The position numbers were made by a program, and so were the translations under genes. From positions 1 through 64,000 of the forward strand of contig JADJFA010000015.1 in assembly GCA_016708875.1 (NCBI GenBank): a stretch of 64,000 nt of DNA, given 5' to 3'. Numbering within the stretch: position 1 is the first letter of the stretch; the number at the start of each line of letters is the position of its first letter. This stretch comes from Lewinellaceae bacterium. Its GTDB lineage: Bacteria > Bacteroidota > Bacteroidia > Chitinophagales > Saprospiraceae. Below the pieces are notes generated by a model, which did no database searches, was not told the origin of the DNA, and worked only from the letters and a program-made list of their open reading frames with translations. This document shows, piece after piece, positions 7,815-18,454 of the stretch.

Positions 7815-10800
7815 ATGCGAACAGTTTTTTTATTAGTAGCCTTTTGCATAAGGGTTGCAGGCTACGCGCAACCTCAATGCCCAGCACCTTATGCCCAGTT
7901 TACCTATACTATTGGCTCAGACGGCTTTACAGTAATCTTCAAGGTTGATGATTGCGACCCCGATTATATTTACAATTGGTCATTTGGTGATGGTACAAGT
8001 TATTACCAGACAGATTCTCAAGCCGATCCCACCCATATTTATAGTGATGATGGCATCTACCTAGTGACTATGACAATTAGTTTACCTGCGCCTTGCACTG
8101 CCACTTACACTCAAACAGCCGAGATTACCATCAATCACAGTTCTCCAAGTTCCATGTGGCTTGATCTTTCAGGCCCATCCTTGGCGGGGAAGTGCCAGCA
8201 GGTGACTTTTAATGCTCAAGTAACTGGTGGGGTACCACCTTATATATATACTTGGAATATGGGGGATGCTGATTGCCCATCTTGCGCAGCAAATTGCAGC
8301 TCAAGGGATGATTTTGAGGGCATTGCCAACGAAACGGCAACATTCACTGCGACAGGATTTTTTCCAAACTCTGTATGTGTAACGGTTACGGATGCAAATG
8401 GAAATAGCGAATATAAATGTTTAGAAATAAAGGTAAAAGATTTTGAATATCCGCTCGAAATGAATATTACGGGCACCAAAAACAGTAATGGGAATTGTTA
8501 TTTACCTAATTCGAACATTATTTTTACTCCAGATATAGACCCTTATCTTCTTTTGAATATCCTACTAATTATTCCTGGGAATTTGACGACGGCACTTTTT
8601 ATTTGGACAACATAGACGGAGGAGGATTTACAGTTCATACTTACCCTACTCCTACAAACGGGGATGCCACCTATAATGTTACGTTAACAGTGTCGGATCC
8701 CAATGGTAGTATGCAGGTGACAAAGCCAATCACGATCTGTGGAGATGGTGGTGGAAACCCACCCAATTGCAACCTTATTATAAGTGAATTACCGGAAAGT
8801 TCAACTATAACAATGGATTATGGCTCAAACACGGGATGGCCAACAAGCGCATTTTTTAGCTTTATGTACAATCCACCAATAAATTGCGCTATATCGGAAT
8901 ATGAATGGGATATCAGGATGGATGATTGCGGCCTTGGTTCTTTATTAACTCAAGAAACTATGTTTAATGGACTACCGATTGGAAGCGGTTTCCCTGTGTT
9001 TGTTGGAGATGATGCGTGGTATGTTCTTACAAATGGACATAAGGCTTGGGGGTGTATGAATGTCAGATGCAATGCCTTGGGATCAACTTGCAGTTGTGAT
9101 GATAGAAAAAAATGTATAGCCTATATTGTCCCAGATGAGTTTGTATTGTCAGATATCGAAATAACAGGCAGTTGTCGAACCTACGATCTTCTCGCACATG
9201 CAGAAGGGGGCGGTTGGAAATTAGAGGGAGGAGTACAACAGTATAAAAACTATACATGGAAAGCATTTGACTCCTATAACCCTGACCAAGAAATTGATAT
9301 CCTAAATCCTGCACCCGGTAATCCTAAGGATAAAATAAGCATAAACCTCGACCACCCGTATTTTGAGCAATTCGGCCCTGAACAATACGTTGAGTTCATT
9401 GTAAAGTTAGTGGTGGAGGACTATGCCAATAACATCAAGGAAACCAGTCAGCTAATTTCATTTAATCCATTTAGACTTCACTTAAAAGATAACTACACGC
9501 GGTGCCCAGGCCTTGTGTCTCATTTTAGTGATAAACCGCTTGCCACAGGTGGTAGTGAAGGCCCTTATAATTATTCTTGGACCGGAGGTTTATCTGGTGA
9601 AAATCCCACGTTTATGGCACCGCAGCAGGGTAGTATATTTTTTTCTGTAACGGTTACTGATGGAAATTGTAATTTAAGCAAAACAACTACCATCACTGCC
9701 GCACCTTTGATTATCGACATTCCTGCGTTCAATTGGCCCATTTGTAGCACAGTTGGCCGAGAAATGGGGCTATTCGACCTTTCAAATATAGGGGGGGCCG
9801 GTAATTATAGTTTTGAATGGACAACTGCTCAGCCAAGTGATTTAAATTACCTGAGTGATATCTTTTCACCAACCCCCTTGCTTAGCGGTGTGCCAGTTGG
9901 ACAGGCAATTACCTTCACATTAATAGTGAGTGATTTGGCGTCTCAATGTTCTGATTCGCACGATTTCACCATCACCAGTGTAGCCAACGATCATACGGTT
10001 ACACTCAATGTCTCTGGAGATATTTGCTATGGAAAAGAAGTTGTATTAAAAGCGCAAGGTGCACCAGTAAATAACACTCCGCCATTTGGCGACATCTTCC
10101 ATTTTTACCAATGGTCAACCACCAACCCACACCATGACCTCTCTGGATTGGGCAATTACGTAGTTAATTTGCCTATTGACGAGATATCTAGCAGTCACCC
10201 TGGCAACCACGTTTATACGGTTCGTTATTACGACTTTGTCTCAGGATGCTTTGCTGATGCAAGTGTAAATGTCAATATTCCGCAACCTTTGAAATATCAA
10301 GGTTACAACTCAGTCATAAAGTATGCAGTTCAGGGAACAAGTGTCCCCTTACCCTTATGGGAAGGCGAGGATACCGATCTAAACTTTGTCTTTTCGGGTA
10401 TCGGCAATCAGGGAGTGACGATCAAATGGTTTCCTTTTGACCCAACAGATATAGTTACTGGCAGTTTTGGGATACCAAAAAACGGAATGTTTGTTCCAAC
10501 AACAGATGTTCCCTATTTAACTATGGAAGTCACTGACAATGCCTCGGGGTGCACAAAAACCTTTAAATCAGTCCGGTACATCATTTCCCAGGCAGAGCCT
10601 GAGTTGTGGATTGCCGCTTCCAATACCTATTTTTGTCTAAACGGGTGGATATGTTTTGACCTTGTGCTTGATGCACATCTGGCAAACTATCAGACCTCTC
10701 TACTGCCGGAAAAAGTGACGCTCTCCCTTGCGTTTCATGCCCCTGCTAACTCGCCCCAACAACCGGATCACATCTATACTTCAGTTGATCTCAAATTAGA

Positions 10801-11576
10801 GAATTCGTCAGGAATGTATAAAGGTCAATTTTGTGAGGGAGGTTTCTTTCAAAGCGCGACAACCTATGACCCGTACACAATTGAGGCGACAACAACTGGT
10901 GTATCCTACGATATATGGGGATATTTAACTGCCGACTTAGAAATTGATATTTCAGATCATGATCCAGCTCCTCCCAGCATCATAGATTGTTTGCCATTTG
11001 CCAACGGGGCCATTCGCAAGGCCGTCAAATTTGATTATGGGTTACAATGCTCAAGTATAGGGTTGGTCAGCAGCGATGGCGGGGGCAATGCCGTAACGAC
11101 GGCGTCGGATTATATCGAATTTCACCCAGACGGGGAAATTGAGATTGTTCCCAGCACAAGTCCCGGGAATAATATGGGAAGACTTTTTGTGATCAACCCC
11201 TGCATTGTGCCTCAACTCGTTGGAGAGGACCCCGAAACAACCCAAGCTTACGCCGGGCATTATTGTAGATCGTATCAATACCGGCTTGCCAGAGGTTCTC
11301 GACGCCGCCAGACTGAGTGTTTTCCCCAACCCTTTTAGCGACGAAATAAATATTAACTATCAGATTCCAGCAGATTGTGTAGGTAAAACCACGATTTCAT
11401 TATTTGATGTCACCGGAAAGGTAATTGAGGTTTTGCAACAAATTGAGAACTGCCTTCAAGGAAAGTATCAATTCATGTACAATGCAGGGAAATTGCCTCC
11501 TGGGCTTTATTTCTATGAATTGAAGACCTGTAACAATCAGCGTCTCGTGCAAAAAGCGGTCAAAATTGGATTTTAA
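7815..11576 (+). CDS. Large secreted PKD-domain protein with T9SS type A sorting domain, two frameshifts
   Basis: About 1,250 residues once two frame breaks are bridged. It begins with a signal peptide (MRTVFLLVAFCIRVAGYAQ) and PKD domains (YNWSFGDGTSYY; PYIYTWNMGD). The first break is near 8540: the second frame reads YSWEFDDGTFYLDNIDGGGF, a further PKD motif, directly overlapping the end of the first. The second break is near 11255, after which LSVFPNPFSDEININYQ and LYFYELKTCNNQRLVQKAVK form the C-terminal T9SS sorting domain. PKD domains are extracellular beta-sandwiches, so a surface or secreted adhesin/structural role is likely. It is the first of three consecutive secreted proteins. Confidence 0.8.
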
Positions 11577-11590
11577 AACACTATATTAAC

Positions 11591-13302
11591 ATGAAAAATA
11601 CACTTAGGATTCTATTTTTTTCATTTTCAGTACTTGCTTTAGCAGTAAGTGCTTTGTGTCAGACAGTGTGCCCATACCAAGTTGGTTATATGAGCTCTTA
11701 CCCCGGATGCACCAATGATTGGGGTTTTTATGTCCTCTCACTTGCACCGATACCTACTGGCAACATTTCTTTGAGTTTTCCTTCGAATTCTAACCCTGGA
11801 TGTAACGAGGCTTTTAATTCTTCTATTCTTGAAGAAGGCTACTGCACTTCGTCCGGTACATACTATTCTTTTGATAACAACCCACCTGTATGTTCTGCAT
11901 TCTTAGGAGGTGTTGGCACCCTTACTTTCCCGGATGGTACTGTCTGCAAATACAATGAAGATGGAATATCAATTCCTGTGGCTGAATGCCTTGACTTTGT
12001 TGAAGATTGCAAAGAGCCCCTCAAAGATTTTGCTAAGGACTTTATCCCTGACCCCCCAAATTGCAAACTCTGGGAAGGCCCATGCGCCACAGGGAGTGAG
12101 ATTTGGAGAACCGGAAATGTCATTATTGGAGCAGATATTGCTCCCTCCTCTGGCGCACCACAGGGCGGATATAAGCTTTCGGTTAAGGGAGGTATCATAA
12201 CAGAAATGCTGCAAATATGTAAGGCAGAATGGTGCGATTATGTGTTTTCTGACACCTTTCATAATATACCACTGGTAGAGATAAAAGATTATCTCTTAAA
12301 AAAAGGGCATCTGCCCGGATGCACGCCTGCGACAGTTATCGAACAACAAGGAGGTTTCCTACTTGATGAAGAAACCGTGCATCAACAGGAGAAAATAGAA
12401 GAGATTTTTCTGCACTTGATAAATGCTCAGCATCGATTGGACGAACTCGATTCCAAATTGCCAGATTTTACGTGTCCTGAAAAGTCTCCTGTTGAATTTA
12501 AAGGGAGAGAATATGATGTAAGAAGGGATATAGCGATAAATGATTTATTGCAAATTGAGTGTTTCCAGATTAAATCGGCTCCCGGCGGCGTCGGTGGTAT
12601 AATCGTAAGCCCGGAAAGCGGCCCGTATAATGTAAGTTGGTCGGGTGCTGGCAATGGCCATCTTTTAAATGTCACATGTAATGGAGCAATTCGGGTTAAC
12701 AACCTTTCCGCTGGTAATTATATCGTGACGGTAACGAACGCTGCTGGGTTTTTAGGAACTTGCAATTTTACGATCTCCTCCGGCGGTGGAGATCCAATAA
12801 ACTGTGAGATTTTTAGCGACCCATTCTGCAAGCAGGCCATCATTGAAATGCTTGAAGAGGAGGCATTTAGCACTCCACCTGATTGCAAACAATGGGAAGG
12901 TGATCCCTGCTCAAACGAAGGAGAAATATACCGCTTAGGGAATGTTGAAATTGGTACAAGTGTGGGAAGAACAGGATTCAAGCGGCTGTAAAAGGTGGGA
13001 TCGTGACCGATAAACTCAGGGTAGAATTATGCGAAAGAGGTGTTGGTTGGTGTGACTATGTTTTTGACAAAGGGTATCCTTTGCAAACTTTGCTTGAAGT
13101 GGAATCTTTTATCAAAAAAAATAAACATTTGCCTGGGTCAGTTACACAAAATGAAGTAACCGAAAACGGTGGCTTTGAAATGCGAAGTGTCAAGCTTGAT
13201 CATCAAAAAAAGATTGAAGAGGCGTACCTCCATCTTATCGCCCTCGACAAAAAGAAACAAGAATTACAACTGCGGATCGGTATCCTTGCTGAACAAAATT
13301 AA
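11591..13302 (+). CDS. Secreted protein with two tail-fibre-like C-terminal modules, one frameshift
   Basis: Signal peptide MKNTLRILFFSFSVLALAV...LCQ, then a cysteine-rich N-terminal domain. Two copies of a ~150-residue module follow. Each opens with a cysteine-spaced CKLWEG/CKQWEG segment and a GNVxIG motif, then GGI(I/V)T, WCDYVF, (K/N)KHLPG-like, and ends in a heptad-rich helix (KIEEIFLHLINAQ; KIEEAYLHLIALD). Module 1 spans about 11986-12465 and module 2 about 12800-13300. A frame break near 12970 separates the end of the first frame (GRTGFKRL) from VKGGIVTDKLRV. This end type is common in Bacteroidota 'tail-fibre-like' secreted proteins. No T9SS CTD is seen. It starts 14 bp after the preceding gene, so it is probably in the same operon. 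Confidence 0.75.
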
Positions 13303-13314
13303 TTGAACTAAATT

Positions 13315-14583
13315 ATGAAAAACTATCCTTTTTTTCAAAAGCATTACTTTTTTGCGGGAGTATTTATTGTGCTTTCGTTCTCCTTTGTCAAGGTATCTGC
13401 CCAAGTCATTAATACTGATTTGAAGGCCATTGTTTTCAATGAAAAGATCGCGATCCAGGTAAAAGATGCCCTCTCTTTAAGCACCTATTTTTCCCTTGGT
13501 GTTGGTGGGAAAATTGAAGTTTCTTTTTATTTTGGAATTGACGACACTCGAAATGGTATATATACAGGTACAAGATATATTCAACCCAATGGGAAAGTCA
13601 ATTATAGCTTTGCTGAGATACCATTTGAAATGGGCGACACATTGACTTTTAGTGTCTTAGAATCCTTGCCAAGCGGCTCTGGCGAAATCACGAAGGAATA
13701 TGTATTTATTCGTGGTGATTTATTTCCTGAAGGCGGAGGACCGATAACCGTTTGTCCAATTTCTGTCACGTGCACTAACCATGCAATTTTCTTAAATTTT
13801 GACCCGAATGAAGTTATAATTGGTCAAGGCAGTGCAACGGATATTTATTTGTTTTTGCCAGGGCTGTATAATAATGGGAAATATTTTCCGACCAGTTATC
13901 TAGACCCTGGAAACGCATTGGTAATTAAAGGAGGGGTATTTAAATATGTGGAATGTGAAAAGATAATGTCCGGTCAGCTAACCATAATAATAAATGGTAT
14001 GACTTGTGTTTTTCAAAATGGGGTTTTAGTGAGCTCAAACACCTGCTCTCCATGGGCTAATTATTATGGAGATGATGCGGAGTGCGGAGATTATTTTGAA
14101 GAATGTACACCAGAATTGATACAAACATTGAACAGTCTTAAATTTGAATTGCCATGCCGGCAATGGATTGACTATAATTTTTGCAATACAACAGGGCAAA
14201 TAAAACGACCAGGAAGAGTAGCTATTGGCACTTCAAATTTTGCTCCTAATATCGCACTAAGCGTTAAAAACGGAATTATCACTGATAAGGTAAAAGTAAC
14301 CGACACGGGCTGGGCTGACTATGTTTTTGAAAAAGATTACCCACTTATGCCCCTAGAAGAAGTGGAGGCATATATCGCAAAGTATCATCACTTGCCTGGC
14401 ACCCCTAGCGGAAAAGAAGTCGAAGCTGCCGGGAGTTTTGAATTGGGAGAAACTACCGTCAACCATCAAGTCAAAATCGAAGAAATATTCCTGCACCTAA
14501 TAAAATTAGAAGAACAGACTAAAATACTTGAAGCAGAATTATTTTTATATGAAACATTAAATAAAATAAGAATTAAGAAATAG
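13315..14583 (+). CDS. Secreted protein with one tail-fibre-like C-terminal module
   Basis: An intact 422-residue ORF. Signal peptide at residues 1-29 (VFIVLSFSFVKVSAQ), then a beta-rich domain of unknown type (TLTFSVLESLPSG). The same module as in the preceding gene occupies residues about 257-422: CGDYFEEC, a cysteine-flanked CRQWIDYNFC, RPGRVAIGTS, NGIITDKVKV, WADYVFEKDYPL, YHHLPGTPSGKEVEAAG and a coiled-coil end VNHQVKIEEIFLHLIKLEEQ. It starts 12 bp after the previous stop and is followed by a terminator at 14609, making it the last gene of the cluster. The coiled coil suggests oligomerisation; the ligand is unknown. Confidence 0.8.
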   Translation: MKNYPFFQKHYFFAGVFIVLSFSFVKVSAQVINTDLKAIVFNEKIAIQVKDALSLSTYFSLGVGGKIEVSFYFGIDDTRNGIYTGTRYIQPNGKVNYSFAEIPFEMGDTLTFSVLESLPSGSGEITKEYVFIRGDLFPEGGGPITVCPISVTCTNHAIFLNFDPNEVIIGQGSATDIYLFLPGLYNNGKYFPTSYLDPGNALVIKGGVFKYVECEKIMSGQLTIIINGMTCVFQNGVLVSSNTCSPWANYYGDDAECGDYFEECTPELIQTLNSLKFELPCRQWIDYNFCNTTGQIKRPGRVAIGTSNFAPNIALSVKNGIITDKVKVTDTGWADYVFEKDYPLMPLEEVEAYIAKYHHLPGTPSGKEVEAAGSFELGETTVNHQVKIEEIFLHLIKLEEQTKILEAELFLYETLNKIRIKK

Positions 14584-14608
14584 ATATTATTATTGTAGTC
14601 ATAGAAAG

Positions 14609-14640
14609 TCCCTTGTAACGACAAACGCCGTTGCAAGGGA
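14609..14640 (+). terminator. Intrinsic terminator of the AT-rich secreted-protein cluster
   Basis: Stem TCCCTTGTAACG/CGTTGCAAGGGA (one G-U pair, 8-nt loop), followed by TTTGTATTTT. It lies 25 bp after the last secreted-protein gene. Confidence 0.75.
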
Positions 14641-14720
14641 TTTGTATTTTGATCTCAAGGGAATGCAAAGTATAGCCATCACAGCCATCCTAAAACCAGA
14701 CCAAAATAAAACACAATTTA

Positions 14721-14728
14721 TACTTTTG
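14721..14728 (+). promoter_or_regulatory. Bacteroidota -7 box (TACTTTTG) for the bestrophin-like gene
   Basis: TACTTTTG matches the TAnnTTTG consensus and is followed by the CCCCC often seen at such starts. The predicted start of transcription gives a leader of about 58 nt before 14792. No clear TTTG -33 element is visible. Confidence 0.5.
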
Positions 14729-14791
14729 CCCCCGTCTCGAATTTCCTAATCTATCCCCTGGTCTGCAACACTTGACCCACACCACCTAAAT

Positions 14792-15809
14792 ATGTACACA
14801 GAAAGACGTTATGGCTATTGGATGACCATTCATTGGTCGCGCAAAGGGCTTTATTTCGGCGCTGCCACGGGCCTGATGGCCGTTGTTTTGTACGAAGTTG
14901 CCTGCTTGAAATGGATGGCCGTTCCTTGGCAGCCGGTGGCATTGATTGGGACTGCTTTGGCCTTTTACCTGGGTTTTAAAAACAATGCGTCCTATGATCG
15001 GCTCTGGGAAGCCCGCAAAATTTGGGGCGCAATCCTGAACGGTTCACGCTCCTTCGGAGCGGCGGTGCTGGGTTATGTCAGCAACCTGCATGCTACCGAA
15101 AAGGTTAGTGAGGCCGAACTGCAAGGACATTCGTAAAAAACTGATTTTCACACATTTGGCCTGGGTTACCTGCCTAAGATACCAACTCCGTGCCCCGCGC
15201 ACTTGGGAGCATACGGACGAATTATTGCACAAGATGTATCCGCAGGTGAAAACCCCGGAATTCACCATCAAACTGGAGGACGAGCTTCAAAAGTTTATTT
15301 CGGCAGAAGAAATTGCTCAGATAGAAGGCAAAAGTAACCGCGCCACGCAACTTTTAGCACAGCAGACGCTGGAATTGAAAAAGATTCGAGAGGCCGGGCT
15401 GATTGATGATTTTCGCCACATGGAATTGCAAAAATTTGTTTCTTCCATGTACGACGAGCAAGGCAAATCCGAGCGCATTAAAAACTTCCCATTTCCGCGT
15501 CAATACGCCTCTATCCCACTATTGCTCATCAAAATAACTTCGATTCTGGTACCATTCGCACTGCTGGACGAGTTTGAGGACCTTGGCGCGCACATGGTGT
15601 GGTTAACTATTCCTTTCTCCGCCATCGTTACCTGGGTATTTATCCTCATGGAAATGATTGGCGATTACAGCGAAAACCCTTTCGAAGGTACTTACAATGA
15701 CGTTCCAATTTCGGCCATCAGTCGCACCATCGAGATTGACCTGAAAGAAATGCTGGAAGAAAAGGATATACCACCTTCGTTACAGCCGATAGAAGGTATG
15801 TTGATGTAG
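14792..15809 (+). CDS. Bestrophin family (UPF0187/YneE-like) anion channel, one frameshift
   Basis: About 339 residues when joined. Frame 1 gives the N-terminal helix (TIHWSRKGLYFGAATGLMAV), the second helix with GTALAFYLGFKNNASYDRLW, and the bestrophin hallmark ARKIWGAILNGSRSFG. A one-base break near 15120 links to frame 2: DIRKKLIFTHLAWVTCLRYQLR, then FPRQYASIPLLLIKITSILVPF, a C-terminal membrane region and the conserved acidic end GDYSENPFEGTYNDVPISAI. Bestrophin-fold proteins form pentameric ion channels in the inner membrane. The break is probably a sequencing error because both halves are fully conserved. Confidence 0.85.
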
Positions 15810-15825
15810 TTATTAAACACATATG

Positions 15826-15902
15826 TTTATTGAACCACAAAAGGCACAAAAGGACACATAAGGTACAAAAAATCTTTTGTGTCCTTTTGTGCTTCAATAA
15901 AA
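15826..15902. repeat. Inverted repeat of the 'ACAAAAGGACACA' family
   Basis: One arm (15826-15862) carries ATTGAACCACAAAAGG and CACAAAAGGACACATAAG. The opposing arm (15874-15902) lacks about 11 nt of it. The same words build the tandem array at 17636-17893. It separates the bestrophin-like gene from the YndJ-like gene. Confidence 0.8.
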
Positions 15903-15931
15903 CTTATGTCTTTGCGGTTAGAAATACCACC

Positions 15932-16822
15932 ATGCCCAATTATTCAAAAACCATAAGCCCCGCCCTCCTCTGGTTGGCGATTGTAGCACTTTCTGGCACG
16001 GAATTCCTACAAAATCAGTGGGAATGCTTGCTCATCATGTTTGCTGCCCTGGAACTTGTGCCAAGAGGGCTTCGATTGCTCGGACTGCCACCGCAAGACT
16101 GGTATGCATTTGCTCCGATCGGGCTTTGTGCTGCTTATTTTTTTACGAACTATTGGTACCTGGCCTTGCCCTACCTGATCTGGGCGGTTTGGCTAACGAT
16201 AAAAGAGGCGATACAAATCTTAGCACTGAAAAAAATCCAACTTCTAGATTTTGTGCGCGTTTTCGCGCTGGGATATTGGGCAACGGGCGCAACGTTTGTC
16301 GTGTTTTATCTGGCAGGGTTCAGTCCGCTGGGTTTTGACCCGGTCATAGTTTCGCTTACTGGAGCGCATTTTCATGTGGCAGGCTTTGTACTTGCAGTAA
16401 TGGTGTACTGCCTGATGCGGGAGCATCCGGGCACCTTAACCAGAACATTGGGCTGGGCGACTTTGCTGGGAATGCCATTGGTGGCAGCCGGGATTACAGG
16501 CTCGCAATTAGGGCTGCCTACTATTCTGGAGCAAGTCTCAGCGTTGGGATTTGTTGTTTTTGTCCTTGTGGTAATTTGGCAGCAAGTTGATTTGTCATTT
16601 CAGTTAAAATATTCAAAAACAGCACGTTATCTTTGGCTCACAGGGGCTGGTTGTTTGCTGATCGGTGCAGGATTGGCCGGCGTTTATGCCTTGCGTTTTC
16701 AATTTCCAATCCAATGGGTCAGTATCCCGAATATGAAAATCTGGCACGGAACGCTGAATACGTTGGGGTTTGCGTGGCTGAGTCTTATCGCCTGGGAGGC
16801 AACTATGAACTATGAACTATGA
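15932..16822 (+). CDS. YndJ-like multi-pass membrane protein
   Basis: 296 residues from the ATG at 15932; an in-frame upstream extension to 15830 runs through the inverted repeat and is rejected. About eight hydrophobic helices are visible. Conserved YndJ-family features are the LTGAHFHVAGFVLAVMVYCL segment and the C-terminal WHGTLNTLGFAWLSLIAW, with histidines inside membrane helices. YndJ proteins are uncharacterised. Its stop overlaps the start of the BtuF-like gene by ATGA, so the two are co-translated. Confidence 0.65.
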   Translation: MPNYSKTISPALLWLAIVALSGTEFLQNQWECLLIMFAALELVPRGLRLLGLPPQDWYAFAPIGLCAAYFFTNYWYLALPYLIWAVWLTIKEAIQILALKKIQLLDFVRVFALGYWATGATFVVFYLAGFSPLGFDPVIVSLTGAHFHVAGFVLAVMVYCLMREHPGTLTRTLGWATLLGMPLVAAGITGSQLGLPTILEQVSALGFVVFVLVVIWQQVDLSFQLKYSKTARYLWLTGAGCLLIGAGLAGVYALRFQFPIQWVSIPNMKIWHGTLNTLGFAWLSLIAWEATMNYEL

Positions 16823-17673
16823 ACGATCAATTGGGCCGCAGCATAAAATTACCCCATTGGCCCCCGCGCCGAATCATCTCGCTCGTGCCCTCCCAGACAG
16901 AGTTTTTGGCCGATTTAGGCTTGGAAAAGGAGGTGGTAGGAATCACCAAATTTTGTGTGCATCCAACTGAATGGTTTCAGCAGAAGAAAAGGGTAGGGGG
17001 GACTAAAACGCTTGATTTTCAAAAGATTGAAGCGCTCAAGCCGGATTTGATCATTGGCAATAAAGAAGAAAATGAGCAAAGCCAAATTGAATATTTGTCG
17101 CAGAGATACCCGGTCTGGATGAGTGATATTTATACGCTGGAGGATGCGCTCGATATGATGCGAAGCCTCGGGGAGTTGACAGGCAAAACCGAAAAAGCAA
17201 ACGCCATCGCTTCAGAAGTTGAAAGACAATTTACGCAACACTTATCACTTTTACCCGCAATAGCCGATGCGAAGGCGGGAACCACTTACCACTCAAAAGT
17301 GGCTTACCTTATCTGGCGAAAACCTTATATGGCTGCCGGGAGCAATACTTTTATTGACGATATGTTGCGTCGGGCGGGGTTTGAAAATGTCTTTGCAAAC
17401 CTTTCTCGCTATCCCGAAATCTCTTCCGAGCAACTTGCCATCATGCGCCCAGAGGTTATTTTGCTTTCCTCTGAACCTTATCCGTTTTCGGAAAAACACA
17501 TCGTCGAACTTCAAGAGATTTGCCCCGAATCCAGGATACAACTCGTTGATGGCGAACTGTTTTCATGGTATGGGAGTCGGTTACTTTCCTCTCCAGCATA
17601 TTTTGCTGGATTGCTGGATGGGAGTGAACCACATAGTTTTATTGAACCACAAAAGGCACAAAAGGACACATAA
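16819..17673 (+). CDS. BtuF-like ABC-type substrate-binding protein (helical-backbone metal receptor)
   Basis: 284 residues. The fold signature is clear: RIISLVPSQTEFLADLGLE, VVGITKFCVHP, KRVGGTKTLDFQKIEALKPDLIIGN, and later PYMAAGSNTFIDDMLRRAG and RPEVILLSSEPYPF. The family (periplasmic binding protein fold 2) binds cobalamin, haem or siderophores, but no signal peptide is visible, so the protein may be cytosolic or the annotation of the start may be short. Translation overlaps the YndJ-like gene. The last 15 residues (SFIEPQKAQKDT) are encoded by the first unit of the 38-bp repeat array, so the natural C-terminus has been replaced or extended by repeat. Confidence 0.8.
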   Translation: MNDQLGRSIKLPHWPPRRIISLVPSQTEFLADLGLEKEVVGITKFCVHPTEWFQQKKRVGGTKTLDFQKIEALKPDLIIGNKEENEQSQIEYLSQRYPVWMSDIYTLEDALDMMRSLGELTGKTEKANAIASEVERQFTQHLSLLPAIADAKAGTTYHSKVAYLIWRKPYMAAGSNTFIDDMLRRAGFENVFANLSRYPEISSEQLAIMRPEVILLSSEPYPFSEKHIVELQEICPESRIQLVDGELFSWYGSRLLSSPAYFAGLLDGSEPHSFIEPQKAQKDT

Positions 17674-17893
17674 GTTTTATTGAACCACAAAAGGTACAAA
17701 AGGACACATAAGTTTTATTGAACCACAAAAGGCACAAAAGGACACATAAGTTTTATTGAACCACAAAAGGCACAAAAGGACACATGAGATTTTAGAACCA
17801 CAAAAGGCACAAAAAAACCTTATGTGTCCTTTTGTGCCTTTTGTGGTTCAATAAAAACTTTGTGGTTCAATAAAAACTATGTGGTTCAATTCC
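17636..17893. repeat. 38-bp tandem repeat (4 full units) facing an inverted copy
   Basis: Full units occupy 17636-17673, 17674-17711, 17712-17749 and 17750-17787, differing by one or two bases. A degenerate fifth unit follows (17788-17819). An inverted copy starts at 17820, and its GTGGTTCAAT end recurs twice more up to 17893. The unit core is ATTGAACCACAAAAGG. The array lies between convergent genes and could form several alternative long hairpins, possibly a two-way terminator. Confidence 0.9.
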
Positions 17894-17898
17894 AAAAC

Positions 17899-18351
17899 CT
17901 AATCAGGCAAGTTGCGAAACATCTCATTTACAAATGTCTTCTGCCCTTCACGGTACAAATTAGTAACATTAAAGTTGACTATAATACCTTTCGGCACATG
18001 GAGCAAATTCATGTATGTTATGATTTGTGCCTCATGAACTGGGAGCAAAGATTCGACCGCTTTGACCTCAACCGCCAGAACCTGTTCGATTAATAAATCA
18101 CAGCGAAGGTCTGTGTCAATATCCTCTCCCTTGTAATGGACTGGCACCCGAAATTCAGATTCAAATCGAATGCCCCTGAGTTCTAATTCTCTTTTTAAGC
18201 ATTTGTGATAAACACTTTCAAATAAGCCCGGCCCTATCAATTTATGGACTTCAATACAGGCTCCGGTGATTTGATACGTTAAGTCTTTCAAATAGGATTT
18301 TGAGCATGTTTGCATGACATTCACTGGTTTTGTTATGGAAATTTGTTTCAT
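17899..18351 (-). CDS. GxxExxY protein
   Basis: 150 residues. The naming motif is present as GPGLFESVYHKCL after CIEVHKL. It is followed by a PD-(D/E)xK-like core (DLRCDLLIEQVLAVEVKAVE) and INYMNLL-type helix ITYMNLLHVPKGIIVNF. Proteins of this family are usually 120-140 residues; an internal Met at residue 13 (MQTCSKSYL) is an equally good start. Function is unproven, though the nuclease-like fold suggests nucleic-acid work. It faces the BtuF-like gene across the repeat array. Confidence 0.85.
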   Translation of the reverse strand: MKQISITKPVNVMQTCSKSYLKDLTYQITGACIEVHKLIGPGLFESVYHKCLKRELELRGIRFESEFRVPVHYKGEDIDTDLRCDLLIEQVLAVEVKAVESLLPVHEAQIITYMNLLHVPKGIIVNFNVTNLYREGQKTFVNEMFRNLPD

Positions 18352-18387
18352 TACGCACTACAATATCGAACATTTTTTCCAATAATC

Positions 18388-18425
18388 AAAATGAGCCAAC
18401 CCAAAAATTTGGATTGGCTCATTTT
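18388..18425 (-). terminator. Terminator downstream of rpoD
   Basis: Stem AAAATGAGCCAA/TTGGCTCATTTT with a short loop lies 30 bp past the rpoD stop on the minus strand and ends in a T-rich arm. Confidence 0.75.
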
Positions 18426-18454
18426 AGAAAACAACAAAACCATGAAACATAGAC

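Noticed and set aside
17636..17893. CRISPR array
   Set aside because: Units are directly adjacent with no spacers and one copy is inverted.
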